NCBI RefSeq assembly: GCF_014194695.1
Contig: NZ_JACIAH010000004.1
Span: forward strand, 186,001 to 250,000
Source of the DNA: Rhizobium sp. BK399
GTDB taxonomy: Bacteria > Pseudomonadota > Alphaproteobacteria > Rhizobiales > Rhizobiaceae
Length of the DNA stretch: 64,000 bases
Direction of reading: 5' to 3'
The notes beneath the pieces were generated by a model. That model made no database searches, had not been told where the DNA came from, and saw nothing but the letters and a program-made list of their open reading frames with translations. A program made the position numbers and the translations under genes. Shown here piece after piece: positions 34,289 through 43,779 of the stretch (positions are counted from its first letter, which is position 1; every line of letters begins with the position of its first letter).

Positions 34289-35152
34289 ATGGCTGACATC
34301 ACCAAGACCCGCTCTCTGCGTTCGCCGAAAATCGCTGTTCTGCCGGTTTTCGCAATCGTCACCGCGCTAGGCCTTGCTGGCTGCACGACAAGCAACACCA
34401 CCGATGCCGTGATCCGCATCGACAAGGCACAGGGTTCGCAGGAAAACATCGCCTCGCTGACTTCTGTCATCAACGCCAATCCGAAAGATCCGGAAGGCTA
34501 CAACGTCCGCGGTTCTGCCTACGGCCGTGGCGGCGATTTCCGCGCCGCACTGAACGACTTCAATACGGCGCTGCAGCTGAACCCGCGCTTCTACCAGGCC
34601 TACGCCAACCGCGCCTTGGTCTACCGCAACATGGGCCAGCAGCAGCAGGCGATCCAGGATTACAATTCCGCGCTGCAGATCAACCCGAACTACGACGTGG
34701 CCCTGATCGGCCGCGGCAATGTCTACCGCTCCGCCGGTCAGGACGATGCCGCCTTCAACGATTTCAACAAGGCGATTCAGAACGGCACGACCGACGGCCG
34801 CGCCTATCACAATCGTGGCCTGATCTATCAGAAGCGCAATCAGCAGGACAAGGCGATCGACGACTTCTCGAAGGCGATCTCGCTCTCGCCGAACGCGCCG
34901 GAGCCCTATAACGGTCGCGGCATTTCCTACATCGCCCTGAACGACGACGACAACGCGTTTGCCGACTTCAATCACGCGATAGAACTCAATGGCAACATTG
35001 CCGAATCCTGGGCCAACCAGGCGCTGGTCTACGAGCGCCGCGGCGAAAAGGACAAGGCCGCTCGCTCCTACCGCCACGCGATCGGCCTCGATCCGAAGTA
35101 CCAGCCGGCCAAGGACGGTCTTGCCCGCGTGGGCGCTGCGACGACCGGTTAA
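34289..35152 (+). CDS. TPR-repeat lipoprotein
   Basis: This 287-residue protein starts at the ATG 34289-34291. A long n-region (MADITKTRSLRSPK) precedes a hydrophobic stretch and the lipobox LGLAGC, so it is predicted to be a lipid-anchored periplasmic protein. About six TPR units follow, each with the pattern YNVRGSAYGRGGDFRAALNDF or AYANRALVYRNMGQQQQAI. TPR arrays mediate protein binding; the resemblance to NlpI-type lipoproteins is general. The DAO-type oxidoreductase follows 24 bp later. Confidence 0.85.
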   Translation: MADITKTRSLRSPKIAVLPVFAIVTALGLAGCTTSNTTDAVIRIDKAQGSQENIASLTSVINANPKDPEGYNVRGSAYGRGGDFRAALNDFNTALQLNPRFYQAYANRALVYRNMGQQQQAIQDYNSALQINPNYDVALIGRGNVYRSAGQDDAAFNDFNKAIQNGTTDGRAYHNRGLIYQKRNQQDKAIDDFSKAISLSPNAPEPYNGRGISYIALNDDDNAFADFNHAIELNGNIAESWANQALVYERRGEKDKAARSYRHAIGLDPKYQPAKDGLARVGAATTG

Positions 35153-35176
35153 GACGTAAAAAGCACGGAGACGACG

Positions 35177-36241
35177 ATGGCAGCGAAACAGCATGTGGTC
35201 GTCGTCGGATCCGGCATTGTCGGAGCCTCCATTGCCTGGCACCTGACGCGTAGCGGCGCGGCCGTTACCATGGTCGCGGAAGACATTGGCGGTGTCGCCA
35301 CACCCAATTCCTTTGCCTGGATCAATGCAAGCTGGGGAAACCCGGAGTTCTATTTTCATTTTCGCCGCCGCGCGATGGCCGAGTGGAAGCGCTTGGCCCG
35401 TGACCTGCCTGGACTGCCGTTATCCTGGTGCGGCGGTATCAGCTGGGATCTGCCGGACGATCAACTCGAGGCCTTTGCCGTCGAACACTCATCGTGGGGT
35501 TACGGCATCGAGCGGTTGGACGGCGCGGCAATTGCAGCACGCGAGCCCTACCTGACACAGGTTCCCGATCTCGCGCTTTCGGTCGCGGAAGAAGGCGCGG
35601 TCGAGCCCGTTGCGGCCGCTCGGTTGCTCATCGCCGATGCGGAGGCCAGGGGCGCCAGGTTTGTCAGCGCCGCGGTCGACGGTCTTGTGCGCAGCGGTGA
35701 GCGGATTGTGGGCGTGGTCTCCTCGGCAGGCATGATCGACGCCGACCACGTCGTGCTGGCGGCGGGTGCCGGCAGCGTACCGCTTGCCGCTTCCGTCGGC
35801 GTTACACTGCCCTTGGAAGCGCCACCCGGGCTGATCGTTCACTCACGTCCATTCGAAACACGGTTGATCGGCTTGGTCATGGCGCCCGACCTGCACATGC
35901 GTCAGACTGCCGACGGCCGTATCATCGCCGGCTCCGATTTTGGCGGCACCGATCCCGGCGCCGACCAGCACGCGACTGCCGCTGCGCTCTTTGCGAGGCT
36001 CAAGGAACGCCTGAAAGGGAGCGAACGGCTGAGCATGGACTTCTTCACCGTCGGCTACCGTCCAACACCCAAGGACGGCTTCCCCATTATCGGCAATTGC
36101 GGGCCGGACGGCCTCTATCTTGCCGTAATGCACTCGGGCGTGACGCTGGCGCCGCTCGTCGGCGTACTCGCGTCTAACGAGATTCTTTCTGGCCACGCGG
36201 ATCCATCCCTCGGGTCGTTCCGTCTCAAAAGATTTGGCTGA
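35177..36241 (+). CDS. FAD-dependent oxidoreductase (DAO family)
   Basis: The 354-residue protein has the FAD-binding Rossmann motif VVVVGSGIVGASIAWHLTRSG at its start and the late DAO motif TPKDGFPIIGNCGPDGLYLAVMHSGVTLAPLVG. This family oxidises amines or D-amino acids. A specific substrate cannot be read from the sequence. The start ATG (35177) follows GGAG. It is 24 bp after the TPR lipoprotein gene, so the two may be co-transcribed, although their functions show no obvious link. Confidence 0.85.
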   Translation: MAAKQHVVVVGSGIVGASIAWHLTRSGAAVTMVAEDIGGVATPNSFAWINASWGNPEFYFHFRRRAMAEWKRLARDLPGLPLSWCGGISWDLPDDQLEAFAVEHSSWGYGIERLDGAAIAAREPYLTQVPDLALSVAEEGAVEPVAAARLLIADAEARGARFVSAAVDGLVRSGERIVGVVSSAGMIDADHVVLAAGAGSVPLAASVGVTLPLEAPPGLIVHSRPFETRLIGLVMAPDLHMRQTADGRIIAGSDFGGTDPGADQHATAAALFARLKERLKGSERLSMDFFTVGYRPTPKDGFPIIGNCGPDGLYLAVMHSGVTLAPLVGVLASNEILSGHADPSLGSFRLKRFG

Positions 36242-36463
36242 GAGGCAGTCGAACAAAGATTTGCGAATTGGCGGACGACATGTTTTAGTATGTTGCAAGC
36301 AGCAGCACCTGTCCCTAACATGCAGCGACTTCGATAGCAGGCTATCAGGAAGACCCGGGGGCGCGTTGAAGGCAATTGCGGTGGTCCAGTTTTTTGCTTT
36401 CATGCCTGTAAGCGGTGAGCACACCGATGTTTCCGGCCGCGTGCTTCAGCGAAGCGTAGGCTC

Positions 36464-38122
36464 ATGAAGGGCCGCTTCCGCTTCTTTCCCAAAGCATCGA
36501 TCGGGACCTACCTGATCGCGATGGCCGTTGCGACGGCGTTGCCAATTTTCGCCCTCGTTGCTCTTCTTCTGGCACAGTTGGAAGACAACCAACGGTCGAT
36601 TTTGAAGCGTGAGACAGCCCAGGATGCCACCGCGCTTGCCCGCTCCATTGATCGCCAGCTTCAGGACATGGCTACAACTTTAAGATTGCTTTCCAACTCT
36701 CCGGAATTGGAGAGCAACGACTTTGCGTCGTTCCATGCGCGAACCGAAACGTCTCTGCGGGCTGACAACCTCTACGTCCTCGCCGTCGACGAGAACGGGC
36801 AGCAACTCTTGAACACGCGCAGAGACTACGGCGAGGCGCTCGGCAAGGCTGGCAATCTCCCCTCCATCGAAGCAGCTATCAAATCGGGGCGAATCGAAGC
36901 GTCCGACGTGTTCATGGGGCGAACGAGCGGCGAATTCGTCTACAACGTCACGATGCCGATGCAGGCTGGCAGGGTCCGGGCGTTGATCATCACGCAGAAT
37001 GCCAGGGACCTGGCAAAACTTGTGACCACCGAGGGCCTACCGAACGATTGGTCTGCCGCTGTGATCGACCAGAGCGGCCACGTTGTTGCCTCCGCCGGCG
37101 CCACCAGTATCGGCTTCGGCCAACCCTTCAATCCAAGCATCCTTCCGTCACTGATCAATTCCAGCGGCGTCTACGAGAACAAGCAGGTCCTGCCGAGGGC
37201 AATGCTCGGCTACGCGCAGATCCCGGGCTGGTCCTGGAAGGCGGTGATATGGGGACCAGTCGCCACGGCGCAGGCGTCGATACTGACAACGTGGCGCTTT
37301 CTGGTTATCGGCGGCCTGGCGCTGATGTTGGTCGCCATTCTGGCCGCCTATGTGGTGGCGCGCCAGGTCCGCACGACGATACGATCGATCGCCGACATGG
37401 CCAATCGCATGGGCGAAGGCCACATCGTGGCGCCGATCGAAACCAGCGTCATCGAGGCCAACCAAGTCGCGATCGCGCTCTCCAATGCCTCTTTTGACCG
37501 GAGTCAGACCGAGGATCGGCTGCACTTCGTGATGAACGAACTCGTGCACCGCACCAAGAACCTCCTGACCCTGGTTCAGGCGATGATGCGGCAGGTCGCC
37601 AAGCGCGCCGACAGCGTCGAGGCATACCAGGCGGCTGTTGCTGATCGCCTCGAAGGCCTGTCCCGCTCGATCGATCTTCTGACCAGCGAGCAATGGGCGG
37701 GCGCATCGCTGCGCCGGGTGATCGACATTCACTTCAAGAGCTTTCCGCAGGCGACCGAGCAGGCCGAGATTTCGGGCAAGGACTTCACCCTGAAGCCGGA
37801 CGTCGTGCAGAACCTCGGCCTCGTGTTGCATGAACTGGCGACCAATTCGGTAAAGTACGGGGCTCTCTCTGTCCCCCATGGCCGTGTTCGGCTGAGCTGG
37901 CGGGATGCCCAGGATGAAACGCGCAAGGAGCCCCTCATTATCTTTACGTGGGAAGAACGAGACGGCCCGCACACCCGCACGCCTGGGGGCTCGGGTTTCG
38001 GTACGACGATCATCAAGAACCACGCCGCTGCAGCCTTTTCCGGTACCGTCGAGATCGAGTTCCGGCCCGAGGGCTTCTACTGGACGTTGACGGCACCGCG
38101 CCGCTCCTTCGAGCGCGCCTAG
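36464..38122 (+). CDS. HWE-family sensor histidine kinase with periplasmic sensor domain
   Basis: The 552-residue membrane kinase has membrane segments at about 13-37 and 275-300 around a large periplasmic region (dCACHE-like length). A HAMP-like stretch (TTIRSIADMANRMGEGH) leads to the HWE kinase core: His362 in NELVHRTKNLLTLVQ, the N box HELATNSVKYGALS, and FTWEERDGP, which gives the WxE of the HWE class. The G box is GFGTTIIKNH. No response regulator is adjacent, so it is an orphan; HWE kinases often act in the general stress response or light/redox sensing. The 222 bp upstream hold no supported gene. Confidence 0.88.
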   Translation: MKGRFRFFPKASIGTYLIAMAVATALPIFALVALLLAQLEDNQRSILKRETAQDATALARSIDRQLQDMATTLRLLSNSPELESNDFASFHARTETSLRADNLYVLAVDENGQQLLNTRRDYGEALGKAGNLPSIEAAIKSGRIEASDVFMGRTSGEFVYNVTMPMQAGRVRALIITQNARDLAKLVTTEGLPNDWSAAVIDQSGHVVASAGATSIGFGQPFNPSILPSLINSSGVYENKQVLPRAMLGYAQIPGWSWKAVIWGPVATAQASILTTWRFLVIGGLALMLVAILAAYVVARQVRTTIRSIADMANRMGEGHIVAPIETSVIEANQVAIALSNASFDRSQTEDRLHFVMNELVHRTKNLLTLVQAMMRQVAKRADSVEAYQAAVADRLEGLSRSIDLLTSEQWAGASLRRVIDIHFKSFPQATEQAEISGKDFTLKPDVVQNLGLVLHELATNSVKYGALSVPHGRVRLSWRDAQDETRKEPLIIFTWEERDGPHTRTPGGSGFGTTIIKNHAAAAFSGTVEIEFRPEGFYWTLTAPRRSFERA

Positions 38123-38179
38123 CGCGGAACAAACCTCGCAAACGCTCGTTTCCGACAGGCTACTCGAAAGGAGAAGACC

Positions 38180-38662
38180 ATGTTCAGGGAAACGATGATT
38201 GCCGCGGCGGCGGCTGCAGTAGCCGCCATCGCCAACCCGGCAAGTGCTGCTAACTATATGACGCTTGGCCAGCTCGTCTGCGGATCGCAGGGTGGCCAGG
38301 GAATGATCGTCACGTCTCAGAAAAACCTCCTCTGCACCTACACACCGGCAGAGGGCGGACCGAAGGTCGTCTATGCCGGTACGATCCAGAAATTCGGGCT
38401 GGATGTCGGCCAGACGGGCAAAACCGTCATGATCTGGCAGGTGCTCGCCAAGACCGGAACCAATATTCCCGATTTCGCGCTGGCCGGTGAGTATTATGGC
38501 GTAGGCGCCGATGCGAGTTTCGGCGCCGGTGCTGGTGCCAAGGTCATTGCCGGCGGCACCAACCAATCCTTCATGCTGCAGCCGTTGAACGTGCAGGCCC
38601 AGGAGGGTCTGAACCTCGCGCTCGGCGTGGAGAAACTGACGCTGGCGCCGGCTGCCACCTGA
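38180..38662 (+). CDS. DUF992 family secreted protein
   Basis: The 160-residue protein has a signal peptide (MFRETMIAAAAAAVAAIANPASA). The mature part starts with ANYMTLGQLVCGSQGGQGMI and contains CTYTPAEGG, typical of DUF992; the two Cys (LVCGS, LLCTY) may form a disulfide. It is expected in the periplasm. Function unknown. Strong ribosome site AAAGGAGA before the ATG. Two hairpins follow its stop. Confidence 0.85.
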   Translation: MFRETMIAAAAAAVAAIANPASAANYMTLGQLVCGSQGGQGMIVTSQKNLLCTYTPAEGGPKVVYAGTIQKFGLDVGQTGKTVMIWQVLAKTGTNIPDFALAGEYYGVGADASFGAGAGAKVIAGGTNQSFMLQPLNVQAQEGLNLALGVEKLTLAPAAT

Positions 38663-38708
38663 CTTCAGGTGGCGCCGAAAGGAGAGAGGTCGACCGACCT
38701 CTCTCTTT
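38654..38708 (+). terminator. Tandem stem-loops ending the DUF992 gene
   Basis: The first hairpin (GCCACCTGA at 38654-38662, CT, then its complement to 38673) spans the stop codon. The second is an 11-bp perfect stem, GAGAGAGGTCG at 38682-38692 pairing with 38695-38705, followed by TTT. It likely ends the DUF992 transcript and, read from the other strand, the LysE transcript. Confidence 0.75.
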
Positions 38709-38713
38709 GCGTG

Positions 38714-39337
38714 TCAGGCGGAGCGGTGCGTCAGCGCCAGAGCGCCGCCGAACAGCATCATCATGGAACCGCTGATCCGATTGACCAAGCGAACGGCCCA
38801 GGCATTGCGCATGACACCGCGCAGTCGCGAACCGACAAATGCGTAGATGGCGATCGCCACGACCTCCAGAACCAGGAAGATTGCCCCAAGCATGAAGAAA
38901 CTCTGCCAGTAGGCACTGGGTTCGACGAACTGGGGCAGAAACGCCGTAAAAATCAGGATCGCTTTGGGATTGCTCGACGCGACGAGAAATTCCTGCCGCA
39001 GATAGGCCCTGAACGTTGAAGGGTGTTGGGCAGCCGCCAGTTCCGAAACATCCACCTTCGCGCGGAACAGCTTGAAACCAATCCAGAGCAGATAAGCGAC
39101 ACCCAGCCACTTCACGATCGAGAAGGCCACTCCTGATGCCATCAAGAGGGCGCCGAGACCGAAGGCTGTGATCGCAATCATGATGGCGAAGGCGACGATG
39201 CGGCCGGCGGAGGCCGCAATCGCCATGCCCATTCCAGCTCGCGCGCCGATTGTCACCGAGAGCAGGTTGTTTGGACCAAACGCCATATTCAGCGCAAAAC
39301 AGGCGGGAACGTAGAGAAGCAGCGTTTCGAGGGACAT
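38714..39337 (-). CDS. LysE/RhtB family amino-acid exporter
   Basis: This 207-residue inner-membrane protein starts at the ATG 39335-39337. Six membrane segments are visible, and the family landmark FGPNNLLSVTIGARAGMGMA lies near residues 20-40. LysE/RhtB proteins export amino acids such as lysine, homoserine or threonine; the substrate is not predictable here. Convergent with the DUF992 gene and 82 bp from the pntB stop. Confidence 0.9.
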   Translation of the reverse strand: MSLETLLLYVPACFALNMAFGPNNLLSVTIGARAGMGMAIAASAGRIVAFAIMIAITAFGLGALLMASGVAFSIVKWLGVAYLLWIGFKLFRAKVDVSELAAAQHPSTFRAYLRQEFLVASSNPKAILIFTAFLPQFVEPSAYWQSFFMLGAIFLVLEVVAIAIYAFVGSRLRGVMRNAWAVRLVNRISGSMMMLFGGALALTHRSA

Positions 39338-39353
39338 GACATCACCGTGCAAA

Positions 39354-39380
39354 ACAAAGGACGCAGGCCAAGCCTGCGCC
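39354..39380 (-). terminator. Candidate terminator of the pnt operon
   Basis: On the reverse strand the sequence reads GGGCGCAGGC-TTG-GCCTGCGTCC and then CTTTGTTTTG (39380 down to about 39350). The 7-bp perfect core stem with a short T-rich tail lies 40 bp after the pntB stop. Confidence 0.6.
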
Positions 39381-39418
39381 CTTATATTTTAACCGAGATC
39401 AAGCCGGCTGGCGACGGC

Positions 39419-40813
39419 TCAGTGGCCGATCGCCTTGTTGATTTCCTCGGTCACCTTCTTGGCATCGCCGAGCAGCATCATCGTGCCATCCTTGTAAAAC
39501 AGCGTGTTGTCGATACCGGCGTAACCGGAGCCGAGCGAGCGCTTGACGAATAGGCAGGTCTTGGCCTTGTCGACATCGAGGATCGGCATGCCGTAGATCG
39601 GCGAGGTCTTGTCGTCGCGCGCCGCCGGATTGGTCACGTCATTGGCGCCGATGACATAGGCGACGTCCGCCTGCGCGAATTCCGAGTTGATGTCTTCCAG
39701 CTCGAAGACCTCGTCATAAGGCACGTTGGCTTCGGCCAGCAGCACGTTCATGTGGCCGGGCATGCGGCCGGCGACCGGGTGGATCGCGTACTTCACCTCG
39801 ACGCCGTTCTTCTTCAGATTGTCGGCCATTTCACGAAGCGCATGCTGCGCCTGCGCCACCGCCATGCCGTAGCCCGGCACGATGATGACCTTGGAGGCGT
39901 TCGCCATCAGATAGGCGGCGTCCTCCGCCGAACCGAGCTTGACGGTCTTGTCGGAATTATCCGTGCCACCCGAGACGGTTTCGCCGCCGAAGCCGCCGAG
40001 AATGACCGAAATGAACGAGCGGTTCATGCCCTTGCACATGATGTAGGACAGGATCGCACCCGACGAGCCGACCAGCGCGCCTGTTATGATCAGTGCCAGG
40101 TTGCCGAGCGTGAAACCGATGCCGGCTGCTGCCCAACCCGAGTAGGAGTTCAGCATCGACACGACGACCGGCATGTCGGCGCCGCCGATCGGCACGATCA
40201 GCAGAACGCCGAGCGCCAGCGACAGAACGACGACCGCCCAGAAATCGAAATGGCTTTCCGTTGCCGCGAGACCGGCGATGAAGAGCACGATCAGTGCCAG
40301 CAGCGCGATGTTGATGACGTGCCGGAAGGGCAGCATGATCGGCTTGCCGGACATGCGCCCGTCGAGCTTCAGGAAGGCGATGATCGACCCGGTGAAGGTC
40401 AAGGCGCCGATCGCGACGCCGAGCGCCATCTCGATCCGTGCCTCGGTGTGGATCTCGCCGATGTTCCCGATGCCGAAGGACGACGGCGTGTAGAGCGCCG
40501 ACGCGGCGACCAATACGGCGGCAAGACCGACCAGCGAGTGGAACCCGGCAACCAGCTGCGGCATCGAGGTCATCGGAATGACCCGGGCGATATAGGCGCC
40601 GGCACCGCCGCCGATGGCGAGACCGAGGACGATCAGCACGAAGCCGCCGAAGGACGGCGTTGCCAGCGTCAGCGTGGTGAGGATGGCGATCGCCATGCCG
40701 GCCATGCCGTAGAGATTTCCCTTGCGGCTGGAGGCCGGATGGGAAAGCCCGCGCAATGCCAGGATGAAGAGAACGCCGGAAACAAGATAAAGGAAGGCTG
40801 CGATACTGCTCAT
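39419..40813 (-). CDS. pntB: NAD(P) transhydrogenase subunit beta
   Basis: The 464-residue subunit from the ATG 40811-40813 (MSSIAAFLYLVSGVLFILAL) has the expected membrane domain (about nine helices) and a C-terminal NADP-binding domain containing VIIVPGYGMAVAQAQHA and KYAIHPVAGRMPGHMNVLLAEA, with DDKTSPIYGMPILDV near the end. The complex couples proton flow across the inner membrane to transfer of hydride from NADH to NADP. It is the last gene of the leftward three-gene pnt operon. Confidence 0.96.
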   Translation of the reverse strand: MSSIAAFLYLVSGVLFILALRGLSHPASSRKGNLYGMAGMAIAILTTLTLATPSFGGFVLIVLGLAIGGGAGAYIARVIPMTSMPQLVAGFHSLVGLAAVLVAASALYTPSSFGIGNIGEIHTEARIEMALGVAIGALTFTGSIIAFLKLDGRMSGKPIMLPFRHVINIALLALIVLFIAGLAATESHFDFWAVVVLSLALGVLLIVPIGGADMPVVVSMLNSYSGWAAAGIGFTLGNLALIITGALVGSSGAILSYIMCKGMNRSFISVILGGFGGETVSGGTDNSDKTVKLGSAEDAAYLMANASKVIIVPGYGMAVAQAQHALREMADNLKKNGVEVKYAIHPVAGRMPGHMNVLLAEANVPYDEVFELEDINSEFAQADVAYVIGANDVTNPAARDDKTSPIYGMPILDVDKAKTCLFVKRSLGSGYAGIDNTLFYKDGTMMLLGDAKKVTEEINKAIGH

Positions 40814-40820
40814 GCGGTCC

Positions 40821-41219
40821 TCACTTGTCCTTCTTCTTGTACATCGCCAGCATGCGCTGGGTGACAAGGAAGCCGCCGAAGATGTTCACCGAAACGAGAA
40901 CGAGCGCGACGAAGCCGAAGCCGGTTGCAAGCCCGCTCGTCGAAATGCCGACCGCCAGGAGCGCACCGACAACGATGACCGAGGAGATCGCGTTGGTGAC
41001 CGCCATCAGCGGCGTGTGCAGCGCCGGCGTCACCGACCAGACGACGTAATAGCCGACGAAGATCGCCAGCACGAAGATCGCGAACTGGAACACGAAGGGG
41101 TCGATCGCGCCGCCTGTGGCGGCACTTGCGGCCTCCGGTGCGTGGGCAGCAGCCGACGTCACGGCATTCACGGCCTGGTTCAATTGCTCCAGCGCCTTGT
41201 CCATTGCCTCACTGGCCAT
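40821..41219 (-). CDS. pntAB: NAD(P) transhydrogenase subunit alpha, part 2 (membrane part)
   Basis: The 132-residue protein has an Ala-rich N-terminus and then three to four membrane helices ([20 protein letters not shown], then [23 protein letters not shown]). This is the C-terminal membrane portion that in enterobacteria is fused to PntA; a split alpha subunit is usual in alphaproteobacteria. It touches part 1 (shared base 41219) and lies 7 bp before pntB. Confidence 0.95.
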   Translation of the reverse strand: MASEAMDKALEQLNQAVNAVTSAAAHAPEAASAATGGAIDPFVFQFAIFVLAIFVGYYVVWSVTPALHTPLMAVTNAISSVIVVGALLAVGISTSGLATGFGFVALVLVSVNIFGGFLVTQRMLAMYKKKDK

Positions 41220-42367
41220 CAGTTATCCCCCTTTTTCGCGCCGCCGAATGCCGGGTGCACGACACTGCCGGCATGCGTCAGCATCGTCGCCTTGATCAGT
41301 TCGTCCTCGAGATTGAGGGCGACCGCCTTCGTTTCCTTGTTGACCATGGTCTCGAGGAAGGTGACGAGGTTCTTGGCGTAGAGAGCCGAAGCGCTGGCCG
41401 CGATCCGACCGGCCAGGTTTGCGTAACCGATGACGCGCACGCCATCGACGTCGGCGACCTTGCCCGGCTTAACGCCTTCGATGTTGCCGCCGCGTTCGAC
41501 GGCGAGATCGACGGCAACCGCGCCCGGCTTCATCGATTTCAGCATGTCACGCGAGACCAGCTTCGGTGCCGGACGCCCCGGGATCAGGGCAGTGGTGATG
41601 ACGATGTCCTGCTTGGCGATATGATCGGCGACAAGGGCCGCCTGCTTCGCCTGGTATTCCTTGGACATTTCCTTGGCGTAGCCGCCCGCGGTTTCGGCCG
41701 CCTTGAACTCCTCGTCCTCGACGGCGATGAACTTCGCACCGAGCGAGGCAACCTGCTCCTTCGCCGCCGGACGAACGTCGGTCGCCGATACCGCAGCACC
41801 TAGACGACGCGCCGTGGCAATCGCCTGCAGGCCGGCAACGCCGGCGCCCATGACGAAGACCTTGGCCGCCGGAACGGTGCCGGCCGCCGTCATCATCATC
41901 GGCATGGCGCGGTCGTAGACCGCCGCCGCTTCGATGACCGCCTGATAACCTGCGAGGTTTGCCTGTGAGGAAAGAACGTCCATCGATTGCGCGCGGGTAA
42001 TGCGCGGCATCAGCTCCATGGCGAAGCTGGAGAGCCCGGCCTTGGCCATGGCTGCGATCGCCTCGTCATTGCCATAGGGGTCCATGACCGCGATCACAAT
42101 CGCGCCGCTCTTGTAGCCGCCGATCTCGTCGTCGGTCGGACGACGAACCTTCAGCACCACATCGGCGGTTGCTGTCGCACCGACCGAACCCATCCGTGCG
42201 CCGACGGCCTCGAACTCCGCATCCGGTATTTTCGACTTGGCCCCGGCTCCCGCCTCGACCACGACGTCAAGGCCAAGACCAATCATCTTCTTTACGGTTT
42301 CGACGGACGCAGCAACGCGCGTCTCGTCCCCCGTGGTTTCCTTCGCCACAAAAACAATATTGCCCAA
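41219..42367 (-). CDS. pntAA: NAD(P) transhydrogenase subunit alpha, part 1 (NAD-binding)
   Basis: The 382-residue soluble part binds NAD(H): [22 protein letters not shown] is the dinucleotide motif, with [12 protein letters not shown] and [13 protein letters not shown]. The start is a TTG at 42367 immediately after an unusually strong GGAGGAGGGGG. It is the first gene of the pnt operon and is 101 bp downstream of the aa3 oxidase subunit IV gene on the same strand. Confidence 0.95.
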   Translation of the reverse strand: MGNIVFVAKETTGDETRVAASVETVKKMIGLGLDVVVEAGAGAKSKIPDAEFEAVGARMGSVGATATADVVLKVRRPTDDEIGGYKSGAIVIAVMDPYGNDEAIAAMAKAGLSSFAMELMPRITRAQSMDVLSSQANLAGYQAVIEAAAVYDRAMPMMMTAAGTVPAAKVFVMGAGVAGLQAIATARRLGAAVSATDVRPAAKEQVASLGAKFIAVEDEEFKAAETAGGYAKEMSKEYQAKQAALVADHIAKQDIVITTALIPGRPAPKLVSRDMLKSMKPGAVAVDLAVERGGNIEGVKPGKVADVDGVRVIGYANLAGRIAASASALYAKNLVTFLETMVNKETKAVALNLEDELIKATMLTHAGSVVHPAFGGAKKGDN

Positions 42368-42468
42368 CCGCCCCCTCCTCCGGGTCAGCCAGTCTGCCGC
42401 AGGCTTCGCCTGCCCAGCCCGAGCATTCAGTCAAAGCTTTGGAAAAAGCGCCCCTCCCCGCGCCGCGC

Positions 42469-42693
42469 CTAGCGCAGCAGAACGAGGCCAGCGATGAAGA
42501 CGATCAGCAGGACAACGAGGCCGCCGAGGAAGCCAGCACCGGTGAAGAAGCCAGCCGTCATGCCAAGCAGAAGAGCAACAAGAAACAGCGTGCCGTACTT
42601 CGTCGCGGCAAGGAACATGTTGTAAGTCTGCTCATGCTCCTTGTAGTCCATCGGCGCGCCGACTTCGGCAGGTCCCGTGTGATGCTCGGCCAT
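42469..42693 (-). CDS. aa3-type cytochrome c oxidase subunit IV
   Basis: The 74-residue protein starts at the ATG 42691-42693 (MAEHHTGPAEVGAPMDYKEHE). Two hydrophobic stretches (FLVALLLGMTAGFFTGAG and GLVVLLIVFIAGLVLL) form a hairpin. This matches the small bacterial aa3 oxidase subunit IV, an inner-membrane accessory subunit encoded away from the main oxidase genes. Its neighbourhood with pnt is a recurring rhizobial arrangement as I know it. Confidence 0.85.
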   Translation of the reverse strand: MAEHHTGPAEVGAPMDYKEHEQTYNMFLAATKYGTLFLVALLLGMTAGFFTGAGFLGGLVVLLIVFIAGLVLLR

Positions 42694-42876
42694 GAATATC
42701 GTCTCCCTCAAACTTCCCGGTCGGCACGCAAGCAGCACGACCGTTTGACTGCCATGATTCCCTCGATCCCACGAGGAAATGTCCCTGCAGAGGGATTACA
42801 CAAAGCGTCGATAAAGCGCAATGCATGAGAATGCCGCAGGCGGGCGACATTCTCAGCCAAATTCAAGCGGATGGGA

Positions 42877-43629
42877 TCACAGGGGAAGATCAGTCCCAAG
42901 ATCGCCCTCAGCCATGAAACGCGCCGTCGGTATGATGGTCAGCGGCGGCAGCGTGTGATTGGGCGTACGCGAGAACATCATCCGCTGTTCGCTGGCGCTC
43001 GAAATGAAGAACGGATAGCGCGTCAGCAGCTTACGGCCGACCTCGATGACGTTGGTCGCCATCAGCGTCAGGTCGAAACCATAGGTCTCGGTCATCCGGC
43101 TTGCGACGACGGTGTCGGCGTAGAAGACGCGCTTGTAGAAGGCCGCGTGCGCCGGGCGCACATGCTGCATTACACGGTCCGCGCGAAAATGCGCGGCAGC
43201 GACGATGTTCGGACGCAGCGTCAGATAAGGGATCCACGGCATTTCGGTGCTGAGTTCGGGGTCGGCAGCAAAGCGCGCCGGATCGATCAGGCTCAGCCCC
43301 GCGTCCAGAAACGCATCCATTTCCGCCGGAAAGATACCGCCCGATTGTGAGACACGGTGGTCCGGCGTCACGTGATGGATGCGAATCGTGCTGACGAGCT
43401 GTTCATAATAGTACAGTCCGAAAACATACGCCTGGCTATCGAAATCGGCTTCGTCGATCATGCCTTTGGCGGCGACCGGAAGCACTTCACGGGCCTTGTA
43501 GGCCTTGTAGCGCAGGCGCTCCACCGCTTCCATGTCCTCGCCGCTTTCGACGCGACGGTATTCGACGTGGTCCATTATCTCAAGAAGTTTACTGCTGAAA
43601 TCACTCGTCTTTAAAGGGCTGTCTGCCAT
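42877..43629 (-). CDS. FeeM-like N-acyl amino acid synthase/GNAT family protein
   Basis: The 250-residue protein starts MADSPLKTSDFSSK. From residue about 22 the pattern VEYRRVESGEDMEAVERLRYKAY, then FDSQAYVFGLYYYEQLVSTIRIH, is that of acyl-ACP-dependent acyltransferases related to LuxI-type synthases and FeeM, a GNAT-fold N-acyl amino acid synthase. The C-terminal part (VVASRMTETYGFDLTLMATN) is also consistent. It probably transfers an acyl chain to an amino-acid-like acceptor. It is transcribed leftward, 150 bp from the stop of the EAL gene, which is the next upstream gene on the same strand. Confidence 0.75.
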   Translation of the reverse strand: MADSPLKTSDFSSKLLEIMDHVEYRRVESGEDMEAVERLRYKAYKAREVLPVAAKGMIDEADFDSQAYVFGLYYYEQLVSTIRIHHVTPDHRVSQSGGIFPAEMDAFLDAGLSLIDPARFAADPELSTEMPWIPYLTLRPNIVAAAHFRADRVMQHVRPAHAAFYKRVFYADTVVASRMTETYGFDLTLMATNVIEVGRKLLTRYPFFISSASEQRMMFSRTPNHTLPPLTIIPTARFMAEGDLGTDLPL

Positions 43630-43779
43630 AGTTACCCGGTCCGCCTGTTAACGAAGCATTAATCATATGGAACCGGGCGAAGGGCAAGAATGCTTCGAGG
43701 ATTTGCGTTATATTTGAATTGTTAAGGTTAACGGCCCGCTCTTGAACCAGAGCGCGGTCGGCCGAAGCGGCCGCTCAGA

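Noticed and set aside
36234..36467. A 77-codon frame between the FAD oxidoreductase and HWE kinase genes
   Set aside because: It starts inside the preceding gene, lacks a ribosome site and shows no protein-like pattern.
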